Assembly: GCA_030145625.1 (NCBI GenBank)
Contig: JAQYVF010000035.1
Span: 1 to 43,950, forward strand
Direction of reading: 5' to 3'
Source of the DNA: Desulfocapsa sp.
GTDB taxonomy: Bacteria; Desulfobacterota; Desulfobulbia; Desulfobulbales; Desulfocapsaceae
DNA: 43,950 nt
The position numbers and the translations under genes were made by a program. This document shows, in pieces, positions 33,775 to 41,810 of this stretch (the stretch's first letter is position 1; each line of letters begins with the position of its first letter). The notes under the pieces are model-generated. The model did not search any database. It saw only the letters and a program-made list of their open reading frames with translations, and had not been told where the DNA came from.

Positions 33775-36137
33775 TTACCAAAACGTGATACCCACTCTGG
33801 TTGTACACCGCTCCTCCGCCACAGATTAAAATCATCAGAGAGTTTTCGGTGATCCGGAAAAAGCTTGAATTTATGTATGTGGCTGGTGCCATTTATGCCG
33901 CTTACGACAAGTTTGAGCTGATAGGGGGCAAAGGGTTTGGTAAACGTGTATTCAATTCTTTGAATACCTTTCCTGACTTGAAATGACTTCTTTTGCTGAC
34001 GGTATAATTCTCCTTTTGCATCTTCTATCTCAATCGTCATTGTCGATTCATCGACAAGCCCTTCAACTTCACTTATAAGTTTGTAACTGCCGGCAGGCAG
34101 AGCAACCTCCCACATAGGGATTCTCTTTCCTGCTGCCACTCTCCAGGATGGAGAAGCTTCCAGGTAGCGCACACGGCTGAGGGCGCTGGAGTAGTGTTTC
34201 TCAAGCTCCTCAGGTATCTTTTGGGGAATAGATGGAGGGGCATCCTGGCCGCCTCCAAAGAGAGTGAAGAGTTCTTTCTCTTTTTGGGTGGTGAGGATTG
34301 TCAGCCAGATATCATTGTGTGGAACAGATATTTCCAAGGGAATGATATGCGCTTCCTGCTCGTTTGCTGTTTGTCCTCCACTCACTATCCATGTCTTTGG
34401 TTCCAGGGGCACGACTTTTTGCTGATGGGCATCAAGCTTTATGAGAGTCTTTGTCTCGCCAAAGTTAATAGTGGCACTTGTCGCATACGATCCGCTCCGA
34501 ATTCCAAGCGTTGGGAAGGGTTGTCCTGTAGGCAGTACAAGATATCTTTGTATAGTCTTTCCGTGGCCCTCTCCATGGATTAGGATCATTTTTTCATTGC
34601 GAGGAAAGGTCGGGCCATTAAGAAATATCCAGTTTTTTCCTATCGGATTTGCAACCTGCGGCAGAGGGGCAACTTCAAGTGTGTTCCAAAAAGAGGCGTC
34701 TGGTCCCTTGGCGTAAAGGTTGTGATTTCTAAATACTGAGTTTCCTGAGGGTTCCAGATACAAAGAACGGATAGGGGCACTACGGTGGGTATAAAAGGCC
34801 TCTCTGTCATAGATTGTGGCTGGGAAGTTTTGCTCATAGAATGCATTGTCCTCAAGCCTCCAGAAGAAATTTTCCTTCCAGCTGACATTCCCGAATTCGA
34901 AAATGCTCAAGGCGATGATAAGGAGACTGCAGCTTCTGAATAGTGAGGAATGTGAATTGCGAAGAATAGAGAACAGTGAACAGGCTACGACAATAAGTGG
35001 TAGCTGCAAATACGAAAAATGAAATGGTTGAACCACATATTTTCCACTTAGGGCAATGAGAAAGGAGAATAGCGGGAAGAGTGCCATGGACAGAAGCAAA
35101 ACGTTTTGCGAACAGTCAGGATCTTTTTGGGAGTGAAGGCAGGTAAAGTATTTTTTTCCGGCAAGGAGTAATCCTGCAATGGAAGAAAGACAAACAGTGT
35201 AACCAAGGGAGGCGACAATATAGAGGCTGTTGTTTTTTAAACCCAGTATTGCTCTTTCCAGCCAGGGTTTGGCGAGGATTTCTGCAGGGACGTTGTAGTT
35301 TTTGATAAATTCAAAGTTGGCCAATATATTGGTGATTGTCGTGTGGGGAGCCAGCAACAGGTTGGGGGTGAAGAGAACTGTGCCCACCATGGCACCAGCA
35401 GCTAACAACACACATCTCTTGGCAAACAGTCGGTGGTCTTTATCCTGATGGAACTCAAAACAGAGCACCATGCCGGGAACCATCCCAACAAGAAGTCCAT
35501 TGTATTTTGATGAAAATGCCGCTCCCACAGCAAGGCCACTGGCAAACAGCCATCTCTTTTTGTGATTTGTGTCTCTATAAAAGAGGAGGAAGAGGAAACA
35601 GAGGGCTGTAAAGAGATCTACGCCAATATCCCCAGTGGCAAAATGGGTTACCGTTATGGAGAGTGGCGCAATGGCAAGAAGGAACATTGCCAGCAGTCCA
35701 CTGCTCTTATCTTTAACAAGTTTGTAAACCAGTGTGTAGGCAATAGCCATCGTGGCCAGACCGTATGTTACACGGAGAAGGCGAGCATAATAGTAGAGAG
35801 AAGATTGATTTGGAGTGTCGGAGCCTAAAAAAAAGAGGAGTGGACGCAGCAGGTATTCATCGAGATGATTCAGGCCATATGGGTACCCATCATAAAAGAG
35901 ACTGCCATAGTAGCGGACATAATCTCCATTGAGAAAGTTAAATAAGGCCAAGATTTGCTTGGCTTCATCAGGGTGAAAAAGACTTCCCTGATCACCTAAG
36001 CCCCGGAAAATACCGGATATGCGTAGATATAGAGCTAGTAGAAAAATGAGTGCGCAAAGGAAAACAAAAAGAAATTGTTTTTTGTTCCATTCAGCCAACT
36101 TGGATTTTATACCTGAGAAACGAAGTGTATTGTTCAT
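33771..36137 (-). CDS. PMT/ArnT-like GT39 membrane glycosyltransferase
   Basis: 788 residues. After one N-terminal helix (about 20-40), the first periplasmic loop carries the FHPDEA motif with Asp57-Glu58, the catalytic position in protein mannosyltransferases and ArnT. About ten more membrane segments reach to residue 410 or so, followed by a soluble C-terminal region of about 375 residues rich in beta strands, the last 130 (from SYKLISEVEGL) resembling a carbohydrate-binding module. It would transfer a sugar from a polyprenyl-phosphate donor to a glycan, lipid or protein outside the inner membrane. The ribosome binding site AAAGGGA is well placed. The Dpm1-like GT2 gene directly upstream in its transcript (36255-37016) could make its donor. 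It converges on the + strand gene with a 4-base overlap. Confidence 0.88.
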   Translation of the reverse strand: MNNTLRFSGIKSKLAEWNKKQFLFVFLCALIFLLALYLRISGIFRGLGDQGSLFHPDEAKQILALFNFLNGDYVRYYGSLFYDGYPYGLNHLDEYLLRPLLFFLGSDTPNQSSLYYYARLLRVTYGLATMAIAYTLVYKLVKDKSSGLLAMFLLAIAPLSITVTHFATGDIGVDLFTALCFLFLLFYRDTNHKKRWLFASGLAVGAAFSSKYNGLLVGMVPGMVLCFEFHQDKDHRLFAKRCVLLAAGAMVGTVLFTPNLLLAPHTTITNILANFEFIKNYNVPAEILAKPWLERAILGLKNNSLYIVASLGYTVCLSSIAGLLLAGKKYFTCLHSQKDPDCSQNVLLLSMALFPLFSFLIALSGKYVVQPFHFSYLQLPLIVVACSLFSILRNSHSSLFRSCSLLIIALSIFEFGNVSWKENFFWRLEDNAFYEQNFPATIYDREAFYTHRSAPIRSLYLEPSGNSVFRNHNLYAKGPDASFWNTLEVAPLPQVANPIGKNWIFLNGPTFPRNEKMILIHGEGHGKTIQRYLVLPTGQPFPTLGIRSGSYATSATINFGETKTLIKLDAHQQKVVPLEPKTWIVSGGQTANEQEAHIIPLEISVPHNDIWLTILTTQKEKELFTLFGGGQDAPPSIPQKIPEELEKHYSSALSRVRYLEASPSWRVAAGKRIPMWEVALPAGSYKLISEVEGLVDESTMTIEIEDAKGELYRQQKKSFQVRKGIQRIEYTFTKPFAPYQLKLVVSGINGTSHIHKFKLFPDHRKLSDDFNLWRRSGVQPEWVSRFGN

Positions 36138-36187
36138 GATTAGTCCCTTTGTCCGAGACAGTTACTCAGATATGTGAAGCATGTGTA

Positions 36188-36224
36188 AATGGAAACGGAG
36201 TATGTGGAGTCTTCTATTTCCATT
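36188..36224. repeat. 8-bp inverted repeat in the GT2-GT39 gap
   Basis: AATGGAAA (36188-36195) and TTTCCATT (36217-36224) can form a stem with a 21-base loop in the 117-base gap between the two minus-strand genes. No U-run follows on the minus strand. It could be an RNA processing or stability element, or chance. Confidence 0.35.
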
Positions 36225-36254
36225 GAGACAGCATTCGATGCAGTTTTTGGCCGA

Positions 36255-37016
36255 TCAAGGCTGTTTTGTATCGAATGGATCAAAGTCAGCTGGGAAGGAG
36301 TCTTGGTAGCTTGTAAAGAGATTGAACCTGATGATGCTCCAGATGGCTGAGAATCCGTCCTTCCAGTTTATTTTTTTTCCTTCTTCATAGGTACGGCCAA
36401 AATAGGAAATGGGAACTTCGTAAATTCGGATGCCCTTTATTTTAGCAATTTTGGCTGTCATTTCCGGCTCAATGCCGAATCGGTTGGAAGTGAGTATCAT
36501 GTTGCGGATGATATCTCCACGGAAGGCCTTGTAACAGGTCTCCATGTCGGTCAGGTTGAGATTGGTTAACATATTAGACAGAAATGTCAAAAAACGATTT
36601 CCCATAAAATGCCAGAAATAAAGCACTCTGGATACCTCTCCCTTAAAACGGGAACCGTAAACAACATCGGCAAGCCCATTGACAATGGGGCGTAAAAGGG
36701 CAGCATAATCTTTGGGGTCATATTCAAGGTCGGCATCCTGAATGAGAACAATATCTCCAGTTGTCTTTGCTATTCCTGTCTGAATCGCAGCTCCTTTCCC
36801 AGAATTTACCTGGTGTGAAAGGAGAGTATAGTTGCTTTTCTGTTGAACCCGTTCTTCCAGTACCTTTTTTGAATTGTCGGCGGAGTGATCGTCAATGACC
36901 ACTAATTCATAGGAACTGATGGATGTCATTTCTTCCAATGCTTGTTCAACGAGATCTAGAATTGAATTAATTGTTTTTTCTTCGTTATAAACCGGTACGA
37001 CAATGCTGAGTTTCAC
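36255..37016 (-). CDS. Dpm1-like polyprenyl-phosphate sugar synthase (GT2)
   Basis: 253 residues from GTG 37016, with an AAGGTG ribosome binding site. [16 protein letters not shown] (5-20), Asp42-Asp43, [11 protein letters not shown] (71-81) and the metal-binding Asp94-Ala-Asp96 in QDADLEYDP are the dolichol-phosphate mannose synthase signature. It has no C-terminal membrane helices, unlike the longer GT2 at 28389, so it is the short soluble Dpm1-like type. It would charge undecaprenyl phosphate with a hexose for use by GT-C enzymes. The PMT/ArnT-like gene 117 bases downstream is the natural partner. The hairpin at 37043-37072 lies in its leader. Confidence 0.92.
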   Translation of the reverse strand: MKLSIVVPVYNEEKTINSILDLVEQALEEMTSISSYELVVIDDHSADNSKKVLEERVQQKSNYTLLSHQVNSGKGAAIQTGIAKTTGDIVLIQDADLEYDPKDYAALLRPIVNGLADVVYGSRFKGEVSRVLYFWHFMGNRFLTFLSNMLTNLNLTDMETCYKAFRGDIIRNMILTSNRFGIEPEMTAKIAKIKGIRIYEVPISYFGRTYEEGKKINWKDGFSAIWSIIRFNLFTSYQDSFPADFDPFDTKQP

Positions 37017-37042
37017 AGGACACCTTGTTGAGTAATAGTCTG

Positions 37043-37072
37043 CCCGGCAGTGGCAAAGAATTCTTTGCCGGG
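37043..37072. promoter_or_regulatory. Overlapping hairpins in the leader of the Dpm1-like gene
   Basis: A perfect 18-base palindrome GGCAAAGAATTCTTTGCC (37052-37069) overlaps a longer-range pair CCCGGCA (37043-37049) with TGCCGGG (37066-37072). The two stems share bases, so they could be alternative structures. On the minus strand they lie about 27-56 bases before the GTG start. On the plus strand the structure is followed by a TTTGTTAATTATT tract and could act as a terminator. Function is inference. Confidence 0.6.
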
Positions 37073-37152
37073 TTTGTTAATTATTTATTAGATCAGAATG
37101 TTATGTGATCTGTTTAAATAATTTCTCTATCTTACGGTAACTAGGAAAAATC

Positions 37153-37181
37153 ATTATATATAAAAAAAATAAAAATTCTAC
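37153..37181 (-). promoter_or_regulatory. Weak candidate minus-strand promoter for the Dpm1-like gene
   Basis: Read on the minus strand, a perfect TATAAT lies at 37158-37153, about 140 bases before the GTG start. The -35 region about 17 bases further upstream (37181-37176, GTAGAA) is poor. The rest of the 263-base gap 37017-37279 is AT-rich with no other recognisable feature. Confidence 0.3.
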
Positions 37182-37279
37182 TACTATGAATTGCGTATGA
37201 CTGGAATAATGATATCTTACCGCGAGAGTTATATGGGTAAATTCTTTTAATATTAGGGCGTTATGTACTGTTTCTGTTG

Positions 37280-38716
37280 TCAGAATTGAAAGTAGATAAA
37301 AGTAGCAGATTCAGGGCTTCTAAGTGTTAAAATACCTAAGAGTAAGAAGGCGGCGAGTATTGGGCGAAGCATTAATATATTCTTTGCATAGTCATTTTGG
37401 GGGCCTCGTTTTTTCTTATCCCAGAAGTAAAGGAGTCCATGCAAAAAAACAGGCAGGGAATAGATGAAGGTTAAACTGAAAAGGTATCGAGCTACCTGAT
37501 TGTCTTCAGTAGTTGTTGACCATGGAGTTAACTGAAAGTGATGGTATAAGGCATGAATATCCGTTTCCCGAAACAGGAGCCATCCTATATTGATTAGCAC
37601 AAAGGTCCCTAATATCTTGAGTAGTAAAAGAGGGAAGGGGAGTTGTTTGGGGAGAAATGAGCGGATCGGAGAGAATAGTTTCTTCCCCACACGGTTCAAC
37701 AGAACAAGCATTCCATGATAGGCACCCCAGAGGATGAAATTCCAACTGGCTCCATGCCAAAGACCGGAGAGAAGAAAGGTGATTATGATATTTGCTCCCC
37801 GGCGAAATGATGAGCCAACCTGTGAACCGCCAAGGGGAATGTAAACATAATCACGTAGCCAGTATGAGAGAGTCATGTGCCAGCGTCGCCAGAAATCCGC
37901 TGGAGACGTTGCAAAATAGGGGTGGTCAAAGTTACGTGATAGCTTAAATCCCAAAAGAAGCGCAGAGCCACGTGCCATATCCGTATAGGACCAGAAATCA
38001 GCCAGGATCTGAATGCCAAAGGCAAAGACACCTGACCATAAGAGGAAAAAGCTGGGATCTGTCAGTGAAAAGACTTTAAAGGCTATGAGGCCGGTGTTGT
38101 CTGCTATCACCAGCTTTTTAAAAAGGCCCCATATAAGCAATAGTAAGCCTTGCTGGATCTGTTCAGGTGATACGTGTCTGCTGCTGCGAATCTGTGGTAG
38201 TAGAGCACGGGATCGTTCAATGGGGCCAGCCACCAGTTGTGGAAAAAAAGAGATAAAAAGGGCAAAGTCGATCACATCATAACAGGGATGTGTATCACCT
38301 CGGTAGACATCAATCGTATAAGCAATTGCCTGAAAGGTATAAAATGAAATACCAACCGGTAACATGATGCTAAGAACAGGCTGAGAAAAGGGGATTCCAA
38401 AATTATTGAACAGAAGAGTAACATTTTCCAGGAAAAAAGAGACATATTTGAAATATGCCAATTCGCCAAGGCAAAACAAGAGGGCAAAAAACAGAAAGAA
38501 TTTCTTCTTGTCAGGCCACCGGGTAATAGCAATGCTGCAGCTATAATTGACCACTGTGACCAGAAAGATTAATGCACCGAACCAGAGATGGATATAACAG
38601 AGGAAAAAATAACTGGCGGCTAACAGGAACAGATTCTGCCCACGCCTTGGTAATAACCAGTACGCCAATAAAACAAATGGAAAAAATAAAAGAAAATCTA
38701 TGCTGTTAAAACTCAC
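37280..38716 (-). CDS. MBOAT-family O-acyltransferase (AlgI-like)
   Basis: 478 residues with about eleven membrane segments. Family marks are LLPVGISFYTFQAIAY-type LPVGISFYTFQ (119-129), VAGPIER (162-168), DFWRRWHMTLSYWLRDYVYIP with His280, and GLWHGASWNF with His321, the two His positions important in AlgI. It passes acyl (usually acetyl) groups across the inner membrane for O-acetylation of exopolysaccharides. It starts with GTG in a GTGA overlap with the PA14-SGNH gene, so the two are translated together and probably form an AlgI/AlgJ-like pair in which the partner does the final transfer. Which glycan is acetylated is unknown. Confidence 0.95.
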   Translation of the reverse strand: MSFNSIDFLLFFPFVLLAYWLLPRRGQNLFLLAASYFFLCYIHLWFGALIFLVTVVNYSCSIAITRWPDKKKFFLFFALLFCLGELAYFKYVSFFLENVTLLFNNFGIPFSQPVLSIMLPVGISFYTFQAIAYTIDVYRGDTHPCYDVIDFALFISFFPQLVAGPIERSRALLPQIRSSRHVSPEQIQQGLLLLIWGLFKKLVIADNTGLIAFKVFSLTDPSFFLLWSGVFAFGIQILADFWSYTDMARGSALLLGFKLSRNFDHPYFATSPADFWRRWHMTLSYWLRDYVYIPLGGSQVGSSFRRGANIIITFLLSGLWHGASWNFILWGAYHGMLVLLNRVGKKLFSPIRSFLPKQLPFPLLLLKILGTFVLINIGWLLFRETDIHALYHHFQLTPWSTTTEDNQVARYLFSLTFIYSLPVFLHGLLYFWDKKKRGPQNDYAKNILMLRPILAAFLLLGILTLRSPESATFIYFQF

Positions 38717-40392
38717 TGGAGGAGATCTCCGACTCTTCGATAGAAGAGTTCTGTGTATTTCTTCTGATCTTTAATATGATCGCCGTCATGGTATGCGGAA
38801 AGTGGCAGTTCGGGATCACCGGTGAAATCATATAAAATCGCATCGTGATCTGCGAGATACTCCTGCATGTCATGTATATATCGCTGCAGATCAGGAGAAT
38901 CCTGCACCGCTCCATTTTCACTGGGGCGCTCCTGCACCCGAATAAAGACAAGGGGGATATTATTTGCCTTGGCCAGTTCTAAAATATGAGGCAGAAAGGA
39001 GTCTTTTACCCGACCATAAAAGTCGTAGGGATTTTTAACTGTCTCCTCCTGTTTGGATTCGACATCAATTCCGGACCGGAATGAACCACTTGTAAAGGAA
39101 AATCGATTGTTGACCTGATCAAGTATGGTTTTACGTTCCTTTTCCATCTGATTGGCATTTTGTTGCAAGAGAGATGCTAGAATAAGTGCTAGGTCACTCA
39201 GCTTCCTACGAGCCTCATTTTGGGCCACAGCAATGGGGAATAGAGTGAGCAGTTTGTCATATACAATATCCGTGACTGATCGTGAACGGCCATGAACAAT
39301 TTGCTCAAAGACATGGTCGGGGGCGGGGCTCAGGCGTTCAATTGTTTTTTTTACCAGTGGGTCTGTTGTGCGTGCTCTGGGCAGGACAAATTGATTTCTT
39401 CGAAAAAAGATAAAAACTTTTTTGGGATGGATGTTGGCGGGAAGAAACAGATATTTAAAAGATAGATAATGGATAGCAGAAAGACCTCCGAAATTGACAA
39501 TGGAGTATGCTTTTTGACCACCCAACAACTGACCGAGATATTCATCATCTATCCGGCTCCAGAGCATGGAGTTTCCAATGAAGACAAAATCAGGTTTTTC
39601 TTCCTGTAAATCTTTGTGTATCATTTCTCCGATATAGGGCTCACGTCGGATGGTGACTGGCAGAAATAAAGCCGGGGCAAGAGCAATGCCAATACTTATA
39701 ACTACTGAGGTCTTTCTATTTTTCAGGCTAAGAGGCAAGAGGAGACAGAGTGTGAAAAAAAATGTGGAAAACCAGAAAACTATTTTTCCACCATTGAGAA
39801 ACTCTAAAATTTGCCACCAGGTATCAAGGCTACCCAGTACCGGGACAGCGACATCTTTACCAGCCAGCAGACGGTTGTTCATCATCGGTGGAATCATCAT
39901 TCCCACTGAAAATCCACCATCGCCACTCTTATTCTGCAACCGTATTTGAAACAGATGATAGCCTTTTGTTAATGTGACCCACTCATCAACACGCTTAATA
40001 GGGAGATGATTCCCTGTTAAGGTGGCTATTTTCTTACCATCAATTGCCAGGGTAGCATCTTCTTTCGCTACTAACTTAAAACAATATTTTCCATCAACAG
40101 GGACATCCCAGATGAGATAACCGAGTGCCTGTTTGAAGTCAGGGTTCAAGGCCAGGGGTTCTCCACCAAGGAGAAATGTTTCATATCCTTCAACGCCAAC
40201 TGGATGGGAAGGTTCATAGAAATGCATCCACCAGCCATTACGGCTGAAGTCGGCTCGTGGTGATATGATATGGTGAAGAATTAATCCAGGAGAAAAGAGA
40301 CAGAAGCAGAGTAGCAGAACGGAAGTTAAAAGGTACCATCGTCCGCTTTTCCAGCTGCTATATTGTTTCAAGAGAGTAGAAATATGCCTCAT
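38713..40392 (-). CDS. Membrane protein with periplasmic PA14-like domain and C-terminal SGNH (AlgJ/AlgX-like) domain
   Basis: 559 residues. Membrane helix about 20-42; then a domain at about 52-170 resembling PA14 (ATLAIDGKKIATLTG, then LTKGYHLFQIRLQNKSGDGG), a fold that often binds glycans; two helices about 204-222 and 228-247; then an SGNH-like domain from about 265 to the end with block I FIGNSMLWSR (Ser275) and block V YHDGDHIK (Asp536, His539). The topology places both soluble domains outside the cytoplasm. As partner of the MBOAT protein it probably accepts the acyl group and transfers it to the polysaccharide, with the PA14-like domain holding the chain. The PA14 plus SGNH combination is not the textbook AlgJ arrangement. 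The gene heads the minus-strand group. Confidence 0.82.
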   Translation of the reverse strand: MRHISTLLKQYSSWKSGRWYLLTSVLLLCFCLFSPGLILHHIISPRADFSRNGWWMHFYEPSHPVGVEGYETFLLGGEPLALNPDFKQALGYLIWDVPVDGKYCFKLVAKEDATLAIDGKKIATLTGNHLPIKRVDEWVTLTKGYHLFQIRLQNKSGDGGFSVGMMIPPMMNNRLLAGKDVAVPVLGSLDTWWQILEFLNGGKIVFWFSTFFFTLCLLLPLSLKNRKTSVVISIGIALAPALFLPVTIRREPYIGEMIHKDLQEEKPDFVFIGNSMLWSRIDDEYLGQLLGGQKAYSIVNFGGLSAIHYLSFKYLFLPANIHPKKVFIFFRRNQFVLPRARTTDPLVKKTIERLSPAPDHVFEQIVHGRSRSVTDIVYDKLLTLFPIAVAQNEARRKLSDLALILASLLQQNANQMEKERKTILDQVNNRFSFTSGSFRSGIDVESKQEETVKNPYDFYGRVKDSFLPHILELAKANNIPLVFIRVQERPSENGAVQDSPDLQRYIHDMQEYLADHDAILYDFTGDPELPLSAYHDGDHIKDQKKYTELFYRRVGDLLQ

Positions 40393-40593
40393 GGGGATCC
40401 CATTTCTTTCTGCTGATTTTTAGTCGTCATGGTTGTTGGGAAAATACTCTCTCGATGCGGATGTGGATTTTATTGTAAACGGATAGAGTTCATTTCAATA
40501 CACTGTTTTATTGTTTCTGTAAAACAGGGAGATGAATAGGAGAGAATAAAGATGAAAAATGTTTGGAAAAGTATGGTACTATTGTACTCCTAC

Positions 40594-40622
40594 TTGACAA
40601 CTTCATTATTGTCGCCTATCTA
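40594..40622 (+). promoter_or_regulatory. Sigma-70-like promoter for the UXS gene
   Basis: Perfect -35 TTGACA (40594-40599), 17-base spacer and -10 TATCTA (40617-40622). Transcription would start near 40629, giving a leader of about 160 bases before ATG 40790, long enough for regulation. Confidence 0.55.
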
Positions 40623-40699
40623 ATTCAGGTTAGTCTCTTATATGTAAATTTCTTGTGTTTTATGACAAAATAGGAAAAAATAAATTTTCCACCCTAATG

Positions 40700-40716
40700 T
40701 TACCATTTATTGGTAA
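40700..40716. repeat. Small palindrome in the UXS leader
   Basis: TTACCA (40700-40705) and TGGTAA (40711-40716) flank a 5-base spacer, about 75 bases before the UXS start. It could be a small hairpin or an operator; it could also be chance. Confidence 0.35.
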
Positions 40717-40789
40717 GACACGTATTTTTTAGGACTAAATAAATTTTTTTAATTGAGTTGTTTTCCCTTTAATACATTGCTGGTCAAAA

Positions 40790-41743
40790 ATGGAATCACA
40801 AATACGAAAACAGGTGTTGGTTACCGGTGGAGCTGGATTTGTCGGCTCCCATCTTTGCGAACGATTATTAGCTGATGGGCATGATGTCATTTGTGTGGAT
40901 AACTTTTTTACCGGTACCAAAGATAATGTCCTTCATTTGCTGAACAATCCACATTTTGAAATAATGCGGCATGATGTGACCTTTCCGCTGTATGTAGAGG
41001 TGGATGAGATTTATAATCTTGCATGTCCGGCTTCTCCCATTCATTATCAGCATGATCCTGTGCAGACCACAAAGACCAGTGTGCATGGGGCTATTAATAT
41101 GCTAGGGCTTGCCAAGAGAGTGAATGCGAAAATTTTTCAGGCCTCAACCAGTGAAGTCTACGGTGATCCGAAGATTCATCCTCAGACAGAGGATTACTGG
41201 GGATATGTCAATCCCATCGGTTTTCGTTCCTGTTACGACGAGGGAAAACGTTGTGCTGAGACCCTGTTTTTTGATTATCGTCGGCAGCATAATCTGCGTA
41301 TCAAGGTTGCTCGTATCTTCAATACCTATGGTCCCAAAATGCATCCGAATGATGGGAGAGTTGTGTCTAACTTTATTATGCAGGCGTTGCAGGGACTGCC
41401 GATTACCATTTATGGTGACGGCTCCCAGTCGCGCTCTTTTTGCTATGTCGATGACCTGGTAGAAGTTTTTGTTCGTTTGATGGCCAGTCCTGATGATTTT
41501 ACCGGACCTGTAAACACTGGTAATCCGGGAGAGTTTACCATCAAGGAACTGGCGGAGAAAATAATAGATCTTACGGGATCTTCTTCTAAATTGGATTATC
41601 AGCCCCTGCCAAGTGATGATCCAATTCAGCGTCAACCCGATATCAGTCTGGCAAGAGAAAAGCTCGGTTGGGAGCCGAATATTCAATTGGAGGAAGGGCT
41701 GAAGAAAACAATCCCATATTTTGCCGCACTACTTAAATCCTGA
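40790..41743 (+). CDS. uxs: UDP-glucuronate decarboxylase (UDP-xylose synthase)
   Basis: 317 residues, the normal length for bacterial UXS. Nucleotide-binding motif GGAGFVGS (13-20), STSEVYGDP with Thr120 and Glu122, and Tyr149-x3-Lys153 inside the diagnostic [14 protein letters not shown] segment. The enzyme oxidises UDP-glucuronate at C4, decarboxylates it and reduces the intermediate to UDP-D-xylose in the cytoplasm. It does not show the fused formyltransferase domain of ArnA. It implies that xylose, or a sugar derived from it, enters one of the glycans here, and that UDP-glucose dehydrogenase is encoded elsewhere. No strong ribosome binding site precedes the ATG. Two GT4 genes follow, one of which may use UDP-xylose. 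Confidence 0.95.
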   Translation: MESQIRKQVLVTGGAGFVGSHLCERLLADGHDVICVDNFFTGTKDNVLHLLNNPHFEIMRHDVTFPLYVEVDEIYNLACPASPIHYQHDPVQTTKTSVHGAINMLGLAKRVNAKIFQASTSEVYGDPKIHPQTEDYWGYVNPIGFRSCYDEGKRCAETLFFDYRRQHNLRIKVARIFNTYGPKMHPNDGRVVSNFIMQALQGLPITIYGDGSQSRSFCYVDDLVEVFVRLMASPDDFTGPVNTGNPGEFTIKELAEKIIDLTGSSSKLDYQPLPSDDPIQRQPDISLAREKLGWEPNIQLEEGLKKTIPYFAALLKS

Positions 41744-41810
41744 TTTCAGTGTAGCGAAAGCTGACTGTTCTGTTATTACAAAAGCTGAGTTGCCTGCAGC
41801 AATCTCTTCC

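Larger units (their letters stand above)
40393..40789. other. AT-rich divergent intergenic region
   Basis: 397 bases without a gene between the divergent PA14-SGNH gene (minus) and the UDP-glucuronate decarboxylase gene (plus). It must hold promoters for both. A good plus-strand promoter match is at 40594-40622 and a small palindrome at 40700-40716. On the minus strand a TACAAT (40477-40472) and TTGAAA (40498-40493) are only 15 bases apart, so that promoter is doubtful. No RNA gene, repeat array or open reading frame of interest was seen. Confidence 0.7.

Noticed and set aside
41144-41686. 180-codon open frame on the minus strand
   Set aside because: Antisense to the UDP-glucuronate decarboxylase gene; no independent support.
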